A stretch of 64,000 bases of DNA from Metopolophium dirhodum. Its lineage: Eukaryota; Arthropoda; Insecta; Hemiptera; Aphididae. The stretch is taken from positions 23,622,001-23,686,000 of the forward strand of contig NC_083566.1 of the NCBI RefSeq assembly GCF_019925205.1, given 5' to 3'. Below are positions 1-15,150 of this stretch, piece by piece; position 1 is the stretch's first letter; each line of letters opens with the position of its first letter. The translations under genes were made by a program, and so were the position numbers. The notes beneath the pieces are model-generated. The model saw only the letters and a program-made list of their open reading frames with translations. It was not told the origin of the DNA and made no database searches.

Positions 1-2469
<2,469 letters not shown>

Positions 2470-2471
2470 TA

Positions 2472-2631
2472 CAGTGGAACCTCTGTATCACGAAGTCTCA
2501 AGGGACTAAATAAAAATATTCGACCTATCGGAAACTTCAAGTTACCGAGATAATTTAAAACAATATGTGAATGAATCGAGACTGAAAAAAAATTCTATAT
2601 ACATAAACTTCGAGATACCGAGGTTCCACTG
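2472..2631. mobile_element. Tc1/mariner-type MITE (pogo/Tigger-like ends)
   Basis: A 160-bp element that begins CAGTGGAACCTCTGTATCAC and ends with the matching inverted repeat (GATACCGAGGTTCCACTG). It is flanked on both sides by TA (2470-2471 and 2632-2633), the target duplication of the Tc1/mariner superfamily. The interior is AT-rich with no coding capacity, so it is non-autonomous. CAGTGGAACCTC-type termini are known from pogo/Tigger-like elements; the family assignment is inference from the ends only. Confidence 0.85.
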
Positions 2632-3841
2632 TAATAGGTAGGTCATAGATAATAGAAATAGGTTAAATTAATATACATTATTATATAAGTACGGAGTTTT
2701 GACAATTTCTATGACAAATGAGAATATTAATCCCTCTTACAGCCGAAAAAAGTGCTCTACAGAGTATAGGTATATAGACATTGGCTGTAGCTATAGAGTA
2801 ATACTAGAATGACTAGAACAAAATAAATATCTACACTCGAAAACCAAAACAGACTAACGATAATAAGGCGTATATAATATTATATATTATCGTAGACGAC
2901 AAGCTATGCGTTTTTATTTCCATCGCGTGTGGACTACTTTTCCATTCCACGTAAGTATATAAGTACTTTGAATTTTAATATTTTAAATATTATACTTATA
3001 CAAGTGAAAAATGGCAAACCATTCGTTTAGGGCGTCTGATTTACTTATATTATTATCGTTTTACTATGTAGGAATTATTGTGCTTAGTGTTTGTTTTTCA
3101 ACATACTCAAAACTCACTACTTATGTGTATTCACAAAATAAATAAGCTTATATTGTGTCGAAAAAATTATTTCGTATATGACATAATATATTATAATATT
3201 ATGTACATTTTGCCGAATTAAAAACTACGATGTAATGTGTTAGAGTATTACCTGCATAATAAATTATAATAGGTAGTCGTATTCTAAAAATGACTAATGA
3301 TCACTTCAGCATACTGGACTAAATATAAATGACTAATGGGCCGACGTCCACTTCAACGCGAACGTTACATGCAAAATATATAAAAATTATTATGAGATTT
3401 CCAAATGTTTGTGGTTTATTTATTTCACGAAAACGATTTGTCATGATTAAATGGACCAAAAACATCACGGGACCGCGACGCAAACTAAATTTAAAACACT
3501 TTTGTCTTATGAAAATATTTAAATTTAAAAATATGACCACTGACCCTTGTGAGATAATTATTATGTAATCACTTATAGTTATTTCAGAAAGTCGCTGTTG
3601 TATACAATAATAAAAACGACACTTGCGATGATGAGAAGAATTCTTAAATATGATGTTTAACAGTAAACAATACCGGTTCATAAAATATTATATGCTGTGA
3701 AAAATAATTTTCCATGATGAAAATCAAATTATGAATTCCAAGTTTGTGGTTACGAATGGTTGCGAGTAGTATACATTTATATGTTCTGAGCCAGCTCGTT
3801 TTTTTCTCCGTGTTAATCACACCATGTACAAAATGAAATGT
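2632..3841. other. AT-rich non-coding stretch
   Basis: No gene recognised. Overlapping open frames on both strands around 3319-3681 are of about equal length, show no domain, and are probably chance. Confidence 0.4.
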
Positions 3842-4621
3842 CCGCCTCGGAGGACACTGATTTTACTGTATTACACATCATGGGGAGATTACACACTCGT
3901 TGTCCACCTATTTGCCGCTCACACAAAAATATTTACCTTATAGCATTTTACAGGGAGATTTCACAATTTTTGTCCACGAATTCTCCGCGTACATAAAATA
4001 TTTACCTATTTTAAAATTACGGGATAATTGCACACTAAAAATTGGTTTTTCTCCTTACTCGAAAATGTTTATCGCATAGGTACACACCAATTTTTTTTTC
4101 AACCACAGCCTCTGCAGTGGTTGTTCAATTGGATATTGAAACATCAGAATCGCTTACAGGTGCAACTGCTTATTGTTTATTAACTCATGATCGTATTGTA
4201 GAATATATACTTTTTACTAGAGAAGTAAGAAAATTGTAAATATAATCAATAATAAATTAATCTATAACAATAAGAAAAATGTTTTATTTAATAATTAATT
4301 GTATTCTTCACTTGAAATAATTATTTCAGTTTTATAATAATATAGGTTTGGTGAAAAAAATCAAGGAAAACAATTTTGGCGTGTGTACACAAAATATTTT
4401 CGAGTAAGCGGAAAAACCGATTTTGAGTGTGCATATCTCCCTGTAATTTTAAAATATGGTAAATATTTTATGTAAGCAAAGAATTTGTGGGTAAAATTTG
4501 TGAAATCTCCCTGTAAAATACTACACGGTAAATATTTTTGTGTGAGGTGCAAATAGGTGGTCAATGAGTGTGTTATCTCCCCATAATGTGTAATACGGTA
4601 AAATCAGTGTCCTCTGAGGGG
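3842..4621. mobile_element. Large fold-back (long inverted repeat) element
   Basis: The left arm (about 3842-4096) is the inverted complement of the right arm (about 4372-4621). Matching landmarks are GAGGACACTGATTTTAC near the outer left end against GTAAAATCAGTGTCCTC at the outer right end, and ACTCGAAAATGTTTATCG inside left against CGAGTAAGCG inside right. Arms of roughly 250 bp with moderate divergence enclose about 275 bp of unrelated sequence. No clear target-site duplication was found. Transcribed RNA could form a very long hairpin. Confidence 0.85.
4107..4239 (+). other. Exon-like insert inside the fold-back element
   Basis: The unique centre of the fold-back element holds a pyrimidine run followed by CAACCACAG, which resembles a 3' splice site. 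An open frame of about 43 codons follows, ending in TAA at 4237-4239, with AATAAATTAATC shortly after. The predicted peptide contains VVVQLDIETSESL and a charged C-terminus ending REVRKL. It looks like a captured 3'-terminal exon with its polyadenylation region, or the last exon of an element-borne gene. I do not recognise the protein, so no function is offered. Confidence 0.35.
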
Positions 4622-4932
4622 TGCAACTCTAGAAATTCAATCTTCCATTGTCGTTAAAAACGCATTACGCATAAACATATTGTAGTGCTATGTAGTGTAC
4701 AGATTACAATATGACATATTAATATTCATTATTATACATGTTATGTTGAATTAATTACATAATTACATGATCATTTCCCAGATTTATTTGCGTTCAAAAA
4801 AAAAAAAAAAAAACAGTTTGTTATAAATAATTTTAGTTTTTGTCATCAAAAAAGCTTGAATATCAATATACGCATAATTTAATTGTATAGTTTACATAAA
4901 AAATAAAATGATTAAGCTTAATGATATACTAC

Positions 4933-5005
4933 TAAGCACGCTCATCCTCATTTTTGCAATTAATAATACATTTATTCAAATTCTGATTTTTAAAACTTGT
5001 AAGTA
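4933..5005 (+). repeat. Dispersed repeat with GTGATTCACCA-type end, copy 1 (fragment)
   Basis: The interior sequence (GCTCATCCTCATTTTTG and TTATTCAAATTCTGATTTTT) matches the other copies at 5942, 7975 and 27650 (inverted). The terminal GTGATTCACCA is missing in this copy. Confidence 0.6.
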
Positions 5006-5941
5006 ACAAGGACCATATTTTAAATCATTGTATTTTTTTTACCATTTAAGGACTCGTGGCGATAACATTTTTTTTTTCAAAAATTAAATTTTATATTTTA
5101 TTGTAAAACTAATTTTAAGGTATCCCTAATATGCATAATAATATACTATATATAGTAATACTTTAATGTTGTATATAATATACAACATTACAGTATACAG
5201 TATACACTCAGTATAGACATTTGAATAACTCAAAAACTACTTGTTAGAATTTGTATTTAGATACATATCAACATAAAAAAAAATCAACTTCTTAAAAATG
5301 TAAAGTAAAAAGATAAGTATTATCGGATTTTGATAAAAATACGTTTGTATCATCGAAAGGCACTTCTTATCCTGAAAAGGTATAGTAATTTAAATACCTT
5401 ATTGAAAATATGTTAATTATATATACATATTTAAAAACAATAATAATAAATAATATTGTCGACAACTCACTCCTCGTTGTAGTTGTAATCTAGTTGTAAT
5501 TCAAATGGCCGGATTCCGTTCTCAGGTCCACCTGTCTTGTAATTGTATGTCTGTATACTATTATATGCTTATTATTCTAAAATGTTATAAATTAAATAAA
5601 AACGTACCCAAAAAGAAAGTATACTTTAGAATTACAAAATAAGAATTTAAACAAAATATGTATTATTTAAGAAAAACGGGAGTGAGCATGATTATGGCGA
5701 ATCATTTTTTTTTTTTTCAATTCCGTTTCCATCACCTATTATGCGAATAGAATTCGAAGGAGTAAAACCAATGCACCTTGTACCTACGCAATACATATAA
5801 TATATATTCACGGTCATTATAATTCATCTATCTATCTGTACATCGTAACTCGCAAATCATTCGATCGGGTGTGATTTGTTTGAAACGCTTGAATTATTTT
5901 TTTCATGCGGACCCCGCATCCTTGTTGCGTCAAACCATTTA

Positions 5942-6030
5942 TTATACAGAGTGATTCACCAGGAATGCTACTTCCATTATTCCTTTAGTAACGAATAAAT
6001 TCGTAATTCTGATTTTTGGAATTTTATAAT
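5942..6030 (+). repeat. Dispersed repeat with GTGATTCACCA-type end, copy 2
   Basis: It begins ATACAGAGTGATTCACCAGG and continues through AATTCTGATTTTTGG, in the same order of blocks as copies 1, 3 and 4. No coding sequence is visible. Confidence 0.65.
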
Positions 6031-7466
6031 ATAAGACACTGTTTTTTAAAGTACTTAGATTTTTATGCTATTTAATAAAAGTGTCCTGTGGCAGTTCAAA
6101 CTTGTTTTTCTATGCGAACATCCCCTTTTTTAGTGTAATTTTTTTAGACTATAAATTATAGTTTAAAGTAATGTACGATGTATATGATTAATATATTTTA
6201 TAATACTTAAAGCATATCAAAAGATTTTAAAAAAAATCTAACTAATTATAAAATTTAAAAAAAAATGAAAAACTAATTCTGCAGTGACAAACGATTATGA
6301 CGGGGGAAAAAGGACAAAAGAATGTTTACAAACGAATAAAGAAAAAAAACGTGTGGTGAAAAATAAATCGGACCGAAATATATTTTTTAATATATTGCCA
6401 TACTTTGCCAAAATTCGGAATCGTTCTTTTATTTTATATCCGTATAATATTATTGCGAGTAATAAAAATATCACACACACTCGGCACATATTATTATGAC
6501 GTATGCGGTTACCGTGTGTGTGTATGTGTGTGTGTGTGTGTTTGAGTATAAAGCAATAGATTAAAGTGTAATAAGTCTCTAGAACGTGGAAAAAAATAGA
6601 CGTGAGAAGGAAACTGTAATGTTATAAATTATAGTACGTGTAATAATAATAATAATAATGATAATAATATTATATTATTGTCGAAGACCAACGGTTCGTT
6701 CTATGATATGCGTCTTCGTCGCAGGACCAAAAAAAATAGCACAAACGTAAAACGTACCTACGCATACAGAATCTGAAAAATTTAACGATTTATCTATGCA
6801 AACATTAGGTTGAAACTCTCTCTCTCTCTCTCTCTCATTGTTTCTTATATCCGATTCAAGTATGTATGTATAATATGTGTATTATTATACGCTACGGTTT
6901 GATACGGACGGTATATACGCGCGTTCAGTATGGGTACCTACTCGTTTTTTTTTTATCATTTTTTTACACAACCATAACAGTACGTTTTTACTGCCAAACT
7001 CCGAGGTTATATTTTCAGCTCACCAAATTGTGCGAAACATATAATAACAGCTGTGACAAAAATAATATATATATATATATATATGTATAATATACTGTAC
7101 ATTAATAAAAGAGAAAAATTATGCCATCAGAAAATAATATTGCGATGGGAATAAAAAAAAACACATTAGGACTGGTGAAAAAACTTCTCTGTTCTATAAT
7201 GGCGTACGTTTGTGTCGACCACAATGGGTTGAATGGCATATTGAAAAAAAAAATGATAATATTTTGAAACCGACCAAACTACGATATAGAATATTTTTAG
7301 GACTGTATAATAATAATAGTGTATAATAATATATATAAGACCCCGTATGCGAATAGAACGTTTAAACAAAATTAGTATGTTCGGATAAAAACGTTTTTAG
7401 CATTCAAGCTCTTATTAAAAATCGACTACACGCAGCTACTTTTATGTACATATAGTGCATACAACC

Positions 7467-7532
7467 ATGGGAGAAAAACTAGAAAATGAAAACATTCCTA
7501 GTGTTCAACAACCAACCACGATTAAGGAAAAT
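7467..7532 (+). CDS. Candidate first coding exon of an unidentified gene
   Basis: An ATG in a favourable context (CAACCATGG) opens a 22-codon frame with balanced, hydrophilic composition (begins MGEKLENENI, ends TTIKEN). It runs exactly into a GTAATA 5' splice-like site after a complete codon (phase 0). The composition is unlike the surrounding chance frames. A short piece at about 7857-7891, between TTTTCAG and GTATGAGT, could continue it, but no further exons could be traced. I do not recognise the gene. Confidence 0.35.
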
Positions 7533-9060
7533 GTAATATATTTATTTTTTTTATAAACGATCTTATTATGATAACGTCAAATATAACATCTAACATTTAA
7601 AAATGTAATAATATATTAATTATTAAAACAAAAATATGTATTATCAATCACTTTTATAGTAAAACATTGTACTATGTACCATTGTACCTATTGGCTATTA
7701 GTAATTATAATAATTAAAATGTATAAAATATTATCTTCTCTGAGATAAAATGAACGACCTAAATGTCTATAATATCTCATATTTAATATGATGTTGAAAA
7801 CTGTTTATTTTAATATTTTCGATGGGTAATATAACACACTATATAAGCTTTTCAGCTTTTACGTATTATGAAAACCCACAGTCGAGGAACGTATGAGTAT
7901 ATTTAAGCCACATATAAAATAATATATTATCATTTATAAATATAGGTACCTAGTAATTATTATATATTTAATTAATCAGGGTGATTCACCAAGCACATTA
8001 AGCACCATTTTTCTCTTTGATAATGGATATATTTAAACTCTGATTTTTAGGATTTGTAAGTATATTTAAATTTTGAATATCATAATTATTATTTTCAAAT
8101 ACTTAGATTCTTTATACTATCAACTATCAACTTCGATATTGATATGTCTATGATGTATTGATGTGGCCATATTTTTTAAAGTTGAAAAAATATTAAGTAA
8201 ATGGAATTTATATTTTTCTTGTTGGTAAACATTCCACATATAACATAAGTACCTATAATCATGTAATACATTTCAGTTTTAAACCAACATATTTTAACCC
8301 TTACCCGTTAACCTTACGTTTTAAATAGGTACACTTAATATAAATTTAAAGTTTTCAAACTACAACCACCATACTTGTTTGAAATAATTTCGTGTATTGA
8401 AGTAAAATATAATTTTACTGGAAACTTTGATTCTCGAAATAAATATTGAATATTGAACAAATAATTTATTATTTATACAAGCATTTAAAGTTTAATAAAG
8501 GAGTTACTTAAAAGCTTTATCGAAATGTTTACTGTGCAATATGCATACTCCTCTAAACTTTAAATTCTTAAATACGGTCCAATATTCAATGTAAATAGTT
8601 AATAAATAAAAATAATTCTATATTTCTATCTCAGTGAATGAAATTAACGAGATTGGTTTCTATATAAAAAAAAATATTTTATATAAAAAACCATCACGAT
8701 GAAAAATAGTAGGTAAACAAACTCTATTGTTGTGATTAAGTAAAATTGAAATAAAAAACAATTGTTTTTAGTAAAAAAAAAGAAAAGAAAAAATATATCC
8801 CCCTGCAGTGTACAGTACTACAGTGTACACTGTAGGTACCATATACTATACTACGACATTAATATACAACAATACATGATTTATATATTATAATTTATAA
8901 TATAAACACAGATCCAAGAAAATTCAAACAATAGAGAGCAGGTATCGGCACGGTCTATCAATATAGCTTGTCAAAAACTTACTCCGCGCGTTTACTTGAC
9001 CACTATAATAATAATAACATTTTATATTATTCTATACTATTCTATATTATTGTTATACCT
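7533..9060. other. AT-rich non-coding stretch
   Basis: Either intron sequence of the gene opening at 7467 or intergenic DNA; the sequence does not decide. It contains a dispersed repeat copy at 7975 and a small palindromic patch of CAGTGTACA repeats near 8805-8835. Confidence 0.4.
7975..8060 (+). repeat. Dispersed repeat with GTGATTCACCA-type end, copy 3
   Basis: It starts TCAGGGTGATTCACCAAGCA and continues with TTAAACTCTGATTTTTAGG, the same block order as the other copies. Related AT-rich sequence may extend to about 8600. Confidence 0.65.
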
Positions 9061-9450
9061 GATCGGACTGGTCTAGATAAAATTACGTCACGTCCATTTC
9101 GATTAGTCACGCACACGTCATAGGTGACTGTCCAGACCTGTAGGGCTTTCCGTCTCTCTCGTCTCATTCGACCCTAGAATATATTATTTAACTGTTTTAG
9201 CAGCATCAGCAAGCCGCGTCAGCAGATACCGTGCGCGTAGAAGGTACCATAGTGCCACACAATAATCCGCGCCTCTGCGGAAGTTTCTCACCATAGCTAT
9301 AGCTGCTGTTATGCCACAATAAACGTCCCGCAAACAATACGACTGACGAAGTACACCATATGGTCGGACAAGACGCGTCCACGTCGACGTCCAAGGTCCC
9401 TCGCGAGTCGCGAGACTAATCGTTCGGTCACAAATCATCGGGCGAATAAC
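9060..9450. promoter_or_regulatory. GC-richer, CpG-containing island (possible promoter or 5' exon)
   Basis: This stretch is clearly richer in C, G and CpG than its surroundings, with runs such as CGCGTCCACGTCGACGTCC and CGCGAGTCGCGAG. It also contains several CACGTC/GACGTC-like motifs. Open frames on the minus strand (84 and 62 codons) overlap each other and have no recognisable domain. In AT-rich aphid DNA such islands often mark promoters or 5' UTRs, but direction and gene are unknown here. Confidence 0.25.
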
Positions 9451-11543
9451 AAATTACCATTATTAATATATTATCTTAATGGCACCACGGTGTTTCGGTA
9501 GCACATCAATACATCATCACACACGACACGCACTTCCATTTAGAATACTTACGGTTATTATAGGTACCTAATTATTGTCATTCGTTTAAATTTTATATCG
9601 ATTTTCTTACCCTATATCCGTAATTAAATATAATAATTGCCATATTATATTATGTATATGTATACATATTAAGACCGTTTTTTTTGTGAAACGGCCATTA
9701 ACCTCGTAATGAATAAACATATTTTACCTACACTCAAAATCTGGAAAACCGATACAATAACTATGCCCATTCGGATATGAGAAAAAATAAATACAGAACG
9801 AAAGAAACTCTGTAGTTTTTATATTATCTCGGACACTTCATGCTGATGTATAAATATGAAATACGCCAATATATAACGCTAACACTAACGACAACCCCGT
9901 ATTGTCGAAAAGTAATAAAAATGTTATTCGCGATTCATAATAATAATCATGATAGGTACATTTTACTTTTGAACACAAAAAAAAACGATTTTACTGCCAC
10001 GAATTTAATTGTTACTAAATTGTATTTACAAAATGTACCTATTGATTAAGTATTATTGATATTTATTAAAATAATATTATTATATTTTTACTTTACTAAT
10101 AGTAAAACGTCCACGATATTTATTTCATTTTTATTTTTATAAGAAAATTTACAATCTGTACAGTAAGGCGTAATTAGTAAATATGATACAGGAATGACAA
10201 AATATAAGGTATTGAAACATAAAAAAAAAGAACAGTTTACAATAGATTACACATATAGTGATAAACATATGAAGAGAGCAGCCACCCATTAGTGACACTT
10301 TCGTTTGATAGTACTTCCACAATATAAATTTCAAAGTTGTTTTAATAAAAAAAAATTACTAACCACCTATGTATTTTTATTTGTTTACAATTCATTGACA
10401 TTGAAAATATATAGGTACTTAGTAAATACCTATTAATTTGCATTTTATTACTTGTGGTGAAATATGGAAAAAAGGAAGACATTGAAATATATTTTGATTT
10501 TCATAACACGAATCACTTACCGATTTTAATTTTAAAAAAACCCAACTACGATATTATATAATTAATAGGTATCAGATGACTATTGTGAAAATGTAAATTT
10601 GAGAAAAATGAAAAATTTTAGTTTCAGTTGCCTATTTTAAGTTTTTAACTGTTGAATTAATAATTGCGTTAGCGAATAACAAAAAATAAAATAAATTATA
10701 ATATGATGTTTTGATGTTTGTTCAAAAAATCAATTACCTATAATAGACGAAACTAAAAAAAAAATACGTATATAAGAAATACATTGAACCACGCCGTAAA
10801 ATAAATCTACGAAACGATTTTTTTAATTTCTTTAAGACTCAAACAAACACGAATATATATTACAGTATCTTATAAAAATCGTAAGGTAAAATCGACTGAC
10901 CCGTCGACTTATATTAAACCTAGTATTCGATGACCTATATAGACACGTGAACACGTGGGTACTGTATATTAAATTCAAGTGGTTTAGTTCATGTAGTAGC
11001 TACACCAATGTAATATGCGATATGCTGAAATTAATAACAACATAATATTAAATATTTAAATCCATTAATTGTAGCTCGAAATTCGTTTGATTGATAAAAA
11101 ATTCCACGATAGCCAAAATATGTTTTTTTTTTCATAGGTATGTATCGTCGTGCTATAACCACTCATTAGTAACACGCACCGTTATCAAAATGTTGTTCGA
11201 TCAGTTGTCGTGATGCGGCCTGCAATCCGAAACGGACGGCAATAGATGTGTAAAATATTATAATGCTATGCGTTTTTTACGCATACCTAGCCGACGGGCA
11301 ATGATACGTGTTGGATGGAAAAATAATAAAACCCGTTCCGCCGATTAAAATATTCAAGGAAGTGCCATCGTTTAATATTATTATTCATATAGGAAGCACA
11401 TACCGTCCATATGAACAGAATATTATAATATATATAGGTACTTATTTATAAAGGCATTTCACTGCAGTCGTATAATACTAGTATAGTTCATTAACACGCC
11501 GGCGAGTTTCACCGAATCGAAATACTTTTTCTTTGATCATCGC
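9451..11543. other. AT-rich non-coding stretch
   Basis: No gene recognised. Two CACGTG E-boxes lie 2 bp apart at 10944-10957. A short GC-richer patch occurs at about 11200-11350. Confidence 0.4.
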
Positions 11544-11972
11544 CAGGGCTCGGAACTTATAGCATTTGCTTATTTTTATGGTTTGACATAAAATGTAGCA
11601 GAGTTCTATAGAAGTGTATGTCATGTTACAATACGTGCTATTATGAAATTTTAAAGTTCTTCAACGATTTTTTTTAAAATATGCTTTTTTCCAGTTTTTC
11701 TGATTATTTTTGCTTTCTTGCAGATCTCTGCTTAATTATGATTTATAACACGTGCCACTAACAAAAATCTAGGAATTTTAATTGATTTAATTTAAAAAAA
11801 AAAAGTTTTAAATTTTTTTAATAATGACATTTTTTTACGTTAAATATAAAAACTTAACGATAATATAGAAAAAATTGTGTTGATAGTTTTTTTGCTTTTT
11901 AAATATTTTTAAGTGCTTTTTTCAGCGTTTATTTTTATGATTATAATATAAGTGTTGTAAACCCCGACCCTG
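11544..11972. mobile_element. hAT-type MITE with 8-bp target-site duplication
   Basis: A 429-bp element beginning CAGGGCTCGGAACTT and ending GTAAACCCCGACCCTG, giving short imperfect inverted ends of the CAGGG...CCCTG type. It is flanked by perfect 8-bp direct repeats ATCATCGC (11536-11543 and 11973-11980), the duplication length of the hAT superfamily. There is no transposase coding sequence inside, so it is a non-autonomous copy. The intact duplication suggests a fairly recent insertion. Confidence 0.88.
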
Positions 11973-11980
11973 ATCATCGC

Positions 11981-14900
11981 CAATATAGGTAATATAGCTG
12001 GTTGATGGTACAGTGGTACATTACAAAATATTATCAAAAGTCTCTGAAAAAGTATAATATTAAAATTTAAAGTCTCGTGTTAGTAATCAACTGTATGATA
12101 GTAAATATTATTAAATAATAATATCATGTTTTTCACAAACACCTACATAAAAAGAATAATAACGCTGTTCACATATTATTATACGGTCCAACAATTTTCA
12201 AAAACGTCAGCGGGAGCGGCTATCCTAATCGAGGTTCGCCACTAACAATTATTTAGTTCGATGATTATAAGGATATTATATTATGAATATTTATTTTTGA
12301 TTTCATAATAATCATAATAATAATAATAATTGACCTACGTCTGACATACATCTCCGGTGCGAGAGGGATTGGCAGTTTGGCTTTATTTTTTTATAACATC
12401 ACCATAAATCGTATACGATTTTGATACAGGCCATAATATAAAACTATACAGTAAATATAAACTTGCGTATCAATAAATTATTTTATTTTTTTTAATTCGT
12501 TACTGTGTTTAGAAATACAATATGATATCATCTTTGGTATGATTCAATAAGACGACTAAGTATTTTTAAAAAGATCCAAAATAATGGAAAAACTATAAAG
12601 ACTTCAATATTTAAATACTACTTGTATATTATATATAGAGCAAGTCGGTAATGTGCATTCATTTTCCAAAGGTAGTCTAAAACCCGAGTGGTATCTATCG
12701 TTTTCAATCGAACTAATGGAATTTGATGCACCCGACCACGAACATATTATAGTATATGTATAGTATAGTATAGTATGTATAGTATGTATAGTCACCCGAC
12801 TAGTGATGCTTATTGCTTAACGTGATACACATTATTTTTTTTATATCGAGTCAGACTTGACGAGCGGTATCTCATAAGACGTAGCGTGTATCTATTAAAT
12901 TATTAAATTATAAAATTATTATAATACAATTTATTGCATGTTGAAACGTGTACCTGCGCTGTAATCTTATGTTAAACACTACAATATTATATTTCTGAAA
13001 TTATACTCAAATACTTAAATGCTGATAACTACTATGTTATTTGTTATTGTTCAGAACAATCCATTTAACTGACTACATTACTTATTTCCTATGTCAATTT
13101 TTATATTTTTGAAAAAAGTTTTTGTTTAAATGTACATTTATAACTTTGTTAGTAAATAACATTACATTTTACAAAAAAAAAAATCGTATATTTTACTAAG
13201 TACCTATTGATTATATTTCTATTTCCGACTTTTGCGGAGTACTATCCTTATCATTTTACTCCGCTCGTCTTAACTATGAATCTTAATTAATAGAAATAAA
13301 AATGTATTTATTCAATATCTATTTTGATATTCATACATCAATATTTTAAGAAATCTATTCTACTTCAAATTTTAAAATTGATAATATAGGTTACTAAAAA
13401 ATAAAACCACTATAAAAAGTAAAAAAATTATTTTTTTGTAAAACTAAGTGTTGTATGCAGTCAAAGTTTCAATTATAAAAAAACATTTTTTTCAAAAATT
13501 TAAAAATTAAATTGCCTATAAAATGATTGTAGCCGAAATACTCCATTATATCAGCTATGCTTATAAAAAAATGTATAATTAGAACTCCATGATTAAGAGA
13601 CCTCTCTTTATAACGACTATAATTACCTACTATAGTGGAATTATAGTATAAAGTATGTCTGCAAACTTATATAATATTAAAATTCCAATCTAATTGATTT
13701 TAGTGAACGTACGGAAATTATAAGGACGTACGACATTCTCGATTTTAATTTATATTATGGACTGTGGTTAATACTTTAAATACTCAATACCACGAAATGT
13801 CTGTCGTCATAATTTACTATTTGAATAATGCCATGAAGTATTAATCTATATTAACTATTGAATTACTTGTGTAATTTTGTTCCAATAAAAACGACTCGGA
13901 GACACCACGGTTTGTGAAGTCAATGACATTTTTCTAATAGTTTTTAAAATCAATACCGAACAGAAAAAGTTCGACGACGAAGTATTAAATAGAGCATAAC
14001 TTAATTATAAAAGTCAATTCGGATGCATTTTAAAACCTGTTAATGCATTTTAATAAATATATTTACGCGCCATTGACAAACGATAGTTAACAACATTTTT
14101 AAGTGTTAATTTAATTTGTTATTTTTAAGAAAATCGTAATTTTATAGCTTCATATACCTATTTTCTAAATATATGCTATATTACATATTGTTTTGGTGTA
14201 CTTAAAAATATGTATGCTCTAACAGTCATAATAAATGACATAATTATATTACCTATAGTAATAAATAATAATAATATAATATATTTATTTAAAAAATCAA
14301 CAAACAAAACAAAATTATAATATATATAAAAATAATAAAAAGATTAGCAACTCCCCTATAAGCATAGCTTGTGTTGGGGAGTTAAAATTGAGTTGTGATA
14401 TCTAAATAGATTTACATTTAATTATAAACATATATGAGTAAAATCGTAATCATTTAAGAATGACTTAAGTGAATTGAAAATATGGAATTTAATTAAATTA
14501 TTTTTTAGAAATTCAACACAGTAACATGATATGTTACAATTTTAATGATTTGATATAGGTATAGGATCTTTTAATGTTAAAAGTAACTTGTCTGTAGGTA
14601 ATAATTGTAATTTAAAACAATTTAGTATTTATAGTTACTAGTTATTAGTTAGGTAGGTAATCTAACTATTTTCATAGCACGCAATTGACCATTTTGATTT
14701 CTTTTCCGTATGTATAGACTTCGAAACCAAAAAAACACGTAATGATGAACATCGCTTACTCCAATAAATTATGTTGCATAGGGATAAGTCTTACGAAAGT
14801 TTTGCACCCCTATACTGCGGTTACGTAAAAAAAGGTAATATCGTTTTAGATTTTCACTTAGCAAACTGGTAATATTAATTATCCACAACTATTGAGTTAT

Positions 14901-15150
14901 TATTATGTTATCAATGACCTAATCTAACATTAGTAATTATGTTAGCTATACCTACTAAAAGTTGTAATAACGCGAATATATTTTATATATACATATAGGC
15001 TTACGAAACTCGTATCTATTGTATAATGGTGCAGGTAGAGTTGATAAAACCATTCGTCAAACATCGACCCGCCCGTTTATTGATCTATAAATTACAATTT
15101 ACAATAATACTAGATAGTCGTTTAACTATCACCATAAAGTTATCGATTGA
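11981..15150. other. AT-rich non-coding stretch
   Basis: No gene recognised. A short TATAG-rich tandem tract lies near 12752-12792. A run of A/T-rich unique sequence follows to the GC-richer region at 15.15 kb. Confidence 0.4.

Larger units (their letters stand above)
4622..7466. other. Non-coding stretch with repeat fragments and simple repeats
   Basis: No gene found. It holds two diverged copies of a dispersed repeat (near 4933-5005 and 5942-6030, listed separately), a GT-rich tract near 6515-6541, a TC tract near 6817-6836 and an AT tract near 7063-7083. Confidence 0.5.
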
